Shown here: one piece after another, positions 36,838 through 39,268 of the stretch | Numbering within the stretch: position 1 is the first letter of the stretch | Layout of the letters: every line of letters begins with the position of its first letter | Assembly (NCBI GenBank): GCA_023301005.1 | Contig: JALZVK010000035.1 | Location: 1-39,268 of the forward strand | Source: Saprospiraceae bacterium | Lineage (GTDB): Bacteria > Bacteroidota > Bacteroidia > Chitinophagales > Saprospiraceae | DNA: 39,268 nt | Direction: 5' to 3' | The notes under the pieces: model-generated | Database searches by the model: none | Told to the model about the DNA's origin: nothing | What the model saw: the letters and a program-made list of their open reading frames with translations, nothing else | Made by a program: the position numbers and the translations under genes

Positions 36838-36874
36838 AAGCATTCCCAAAATCATTTTGATTTAGGGAATGCTT
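36838..36874. terminator. Terminator between convergent lipoprotein genes
   Basis: AAGCATTCCC...GGGAATGCTT stem in a short convergent gap. Confidence 0.65.
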
Positions 36875-36878
36875 ATAT

Positions 36879-37769
36879 CTACTCAATAATAACTTCTAGT
36901 CGTTCTCTTGTAAATGCATTTAGATAATATTCTTTTCCTCTATCTTGGATTAGTTTTGCGCCGCCTCTTCCAATGTACATTGATAGGATTGCATTTTTGG
37001 GAATTCCTTCAAAGAAATCACATGGTAAAGTGATTTGTCCATTGTTCTCATGTTTTATATGTAGCGCTCTTTTCGAGCGTTTCAAAGATTTCGATAAATC
37101 ATTTGCAGACATTTCATATCGTTGTCCACTATCAAAGAAAAAAATAAATAATACATTTTTATTTTTCTTATCAACATTAAAACTAAATGTAAAATCATTT
37201 CGATTCATTTTTATATAAGGAGATGAAGGAATTTTATTTTTATTCAAAGCAGTTAAATTCAAACGTTCAGGAACATAAAATTTTTCATCAAAGACGACTT
37301 CGTTATTTTGAATATTTTTAATACTAATTTCCTTTCCGAGAATTTCATTTAAAATAAAATGATTAGTCTCATAATGATTAGATTGGTCATTTAATGATAA
37401 CCGCTTAGAAGAATATCCTCTCTCTTTACTATAATTTAATTTTAAATCATTGATAAAATAATCTCCTCCATTCATTTGATTTCTATTTGATAGATCATCA
37501 AAGTTCCAGGCATTTACTCTTCCTGAAGGAATTTCATCTATTCTATTTGAACCAGATGAATTGATGCTAACATTTCCATGATGAGACAAAAAGCGTCCAG
37601 AATATATTCCTAAGACATTGTTTATAGGTCTATGTTTAGTGAGGTCGATTACTTTTGAAAAATCAGAATTGTCGTAGTTAATTGAAGAAGTCAGACGATT
37701 ATTTTTACAACCTGTATTTAAAATAAAAATGATTAGACAAAGTGTGGAAAGAAGTTTGAATGTGGACAT
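36879..37769 (-). CDS. Hypothetical lipoprotein
   Basis: MSTFKLLSTLCLIIFILNTGCKNN lipobox; no domain recognised. Confidence 0.7.
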   Translation of the reverse strand: MSTFKLLSTLCLIIFILNTGCKNNRLTSSINYDNSDFSKVIDLTKHRPINNVLGIYSGRFLSHHGNVSINSSGSNRIDEIPSGRVNAWNFDDLSNRNQMNGGDYFINDLKLNYSKERGYSSKRLSLNDQSNHYETNHFILNEILGKEISIKNIQNNEVVFDEKFYVPERLNLTALNKNKIPSSPYIKMNRNDFTFSFNVDKKNKNVLFIFFFDSGQRYEMSANDLSKSLKRSKRALHIKHENNGQITLPCDFFEGIPKNAILSMYIGRGGAKLIQDRGKEYYLNAFTRERLEVIIE

Positions 37770-37811
37770 AGCTTTTATATTTAGAAATGGAACGTATAAT
37801 GATGAAAAAAA

Positions 37812-39152
37812 TTATTCCTTATCATTTCCCTTCATCCAAACCACTCTTTGAGGGAAAGGAATCTCTATATCATTTTCTCTAAATGCATTATCAATTTCAA
37901 AACGCAAATCACTTTTCACATCTTCGATGTGAATAAAGTTTCTGGAAAAAAAATGCAACTCAAAATCTAAAGAAGAATTTCCAAAGTTGGTAAATCGTAC
38001 AAAAGGATTAGGTATTTCGTTGACCCCAGGATGGTCATTGGCAGCTTTTAATAACAATGTTTTTACAAGTTTGGTGTCCGAACCATACGCCACACCGACT
38101 TCAATTTTAAATCGAACCTTTTCATCGAAATGACTCCAATTAATAACATTGTCAGTAACGAGTTTTGAATTAGGAACAACTACGGTAATACTATCACGAG
38201 TCTCTATAGTTGAAGTTCTAAGTCCAATAGATTTTACTGTTCCTACCATTCCTCCAATATTCAAAACATCTCCAACCTCAACAGACCGTTCAAATAACAA
38301 TAGAATTCCGGAAAAGAAATCATTAAAAGTTTGTTGCAATCCAAGTCCCAATCCAACTAGCAATGCAGCAGCACCACCCCACAGAACAGTCATTTGTACA
38401 CCCAAACTAGAAATTGCCCAAAGGGCAGCCATCGTGTACAAAACATATTTCAGTAATTGATTAATCGCATATTGCGAACCTAAATTGACATTGCTTCTTT
38501 TATAATATCGGAACAAAACCAACTGAGTAATTACCCAAAAGAGTAACCTCGCTGAAAGCAAAATTAAAATAGCTTCTAAAACATCAGCTACTTTTATTTT
38601 ATATTCTCCAGAAGGAAAAATAGAATAACTATCAAGATTAAAACTTTGTAACACTAAAAATGCAGCAGCGACATAAACCAATATTCTAACCATACTTCCA
38701 CCTTGACCTTCTGTCTCTTTTGCATATTTTTCTATTGAAGTTTTATGGTCTAATTCATTTCGACTTCTATGATAATTATACACTAAAACTTTGGAAGCTA
38801 ACCAATCCAACATTCCCGCTACTTGCCAAATCGTCAATGCATATAAAATCGTAGAGACACGAATAATAACATTTTTGATTTTATAAATTTCAAAATCAAT
38901 ATTTAAAGACATGACACTTCCAATCAACGCTATCAAAATAAAAATATATCGAATGCTTCGAATGATTTTATCATTATCTCGAATTACATATTTTTCTTTC
39001 TGAAAATATCGAGGTAATAATTTATTAATCACCAATCGATAAATCATATAAATAATCACTAAAACGATTACCCACGAGATGAGATGCCTAGCGGTAACAA
39101 TATGAGTTCCGATATTAAAAAGAGCACTTTGGAGGAATTCGTTAAAGTTCAT
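37812..39152 (-). CDS. Mechanosensitive ion channel family protein (MscS-like)
   Basis: LWGGAAALLVGLGLGLQQTFNDFFSGILLLFERSVEVGDVLNIGGMVGTVKSIGLRTSTIETRDSITVVVPNSKLVTDNVINWSH. Confidence 0.94.
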   Translation of the reverse strand: MNFNEFLQSALFNIGTHIVTARHLISWVIVLVIIYMIYRLVINKLLPRYFQKEKYVIRDNDKIIRSIRYIFILIALIGSVMSLNIDFEIYKIKNVIIRVSTILYALTIWQVAGMLDWLASKVLVYNYHRSRNELDHKTSIEKYAKETEGQGGSMVRILVYVAAAFLVLQSFNLDSYSIFPSGEYKIKVADVLEAILILLSARLLFWVITQLVLFRYYKRSNVNLGSQYAINQLLKYVLYTMAALWAISSLGVQMTVLWGGAAALLVGLGLGLQQTFNDFFSGILLLFERSVEVGDVLNIGGMVGTVKSIGLRTSTIETRDSITVVVPNSKLVTDNVINWSHFDEKVRFKIEVGVAYGSDTKLVKTLLLKAANDHPGVNEIPNPFVRFTNFGNSSLDFELHFFSRNFIHIEDVKSDLRFEIDNAFRENDIEIPFPQRVVWMKGNDKE

Positions 39153-39199
39153 TTAGAATGTTTGGATGATTAAGTTATTGTTCATAATTATTCATAAGT

Positions 39200-39268
39200 T
39201 ATTTCGGTTTCTTTTTTCATCCTTCTTCGTTAAAAAGCCTCGCCGATGCTAGGCATCGCCTACGTTTT
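39200..39268. repeat. Probable fourth palindromic-family copy (D), truncated by window end
   Basis: TTTTTTCATCCTTCTTCGTTAAAAAGCCTCGCCGATGC-tag-GCATCGCCTACGTTTT aligns with TTTTTTCGCTATTCTTCCTTAAAAAATTATTCC of copy B at the same distance from the apex. Confidence 0.5.

Noticed and set aside
1-39268. tRNA, rRNA, transposase, integrase or prophage genes
   Set aside because: None could be recognised in the translations or intergenic sequence by eye.

Overview
The window is a chromosomal segment of a low-GC Bacteroidota genome, probably Saprospira/Lewinella-like (the affiliation is inferred from gene content only). It is mostly housekeeping and type IX secretion/gliding genes. In order: a 5'-truncated PorP/SprF protein; a 14-blade propeller T9SS cargo protein; an ECF sigma factor; mutY-ssb-gldE-gldD; a HAD-like protein; an M23 peptidase divergent from sprE/porW; small DUF proteins; tatC; an ABC ATPase; lpxA, lpxC/fabZ and lpxD; hemC; a catalytically degenerate DnaQ-like protein with a stand-alone McrB-N-terminal-like protein; an HtrA-like protease; a MORN protein; uvrA; TIGR03643 and DUF2256 small proteins; mutL; an SLC13 transporter; two lipoproteins; and an MscS channel. 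I see no CRISPR array, rRNA, tRNA or transposase. The most unexpected signal is intergenic. Three long near-palindromes (6620-6776, 8500-8660, 31581-31757) and a probable fourth cut by the window end share a central ATAG-N5/6-CTAT apex and a T6-(C/T)G-(A/C)T box at the same distance (about 30-41 nt) from the apex, while their outer arms differ. This looks like a family of structured repeat elements (MITE/REP-like, or an RNA-structure element). All calls were made by reading the sequence; no search was run.
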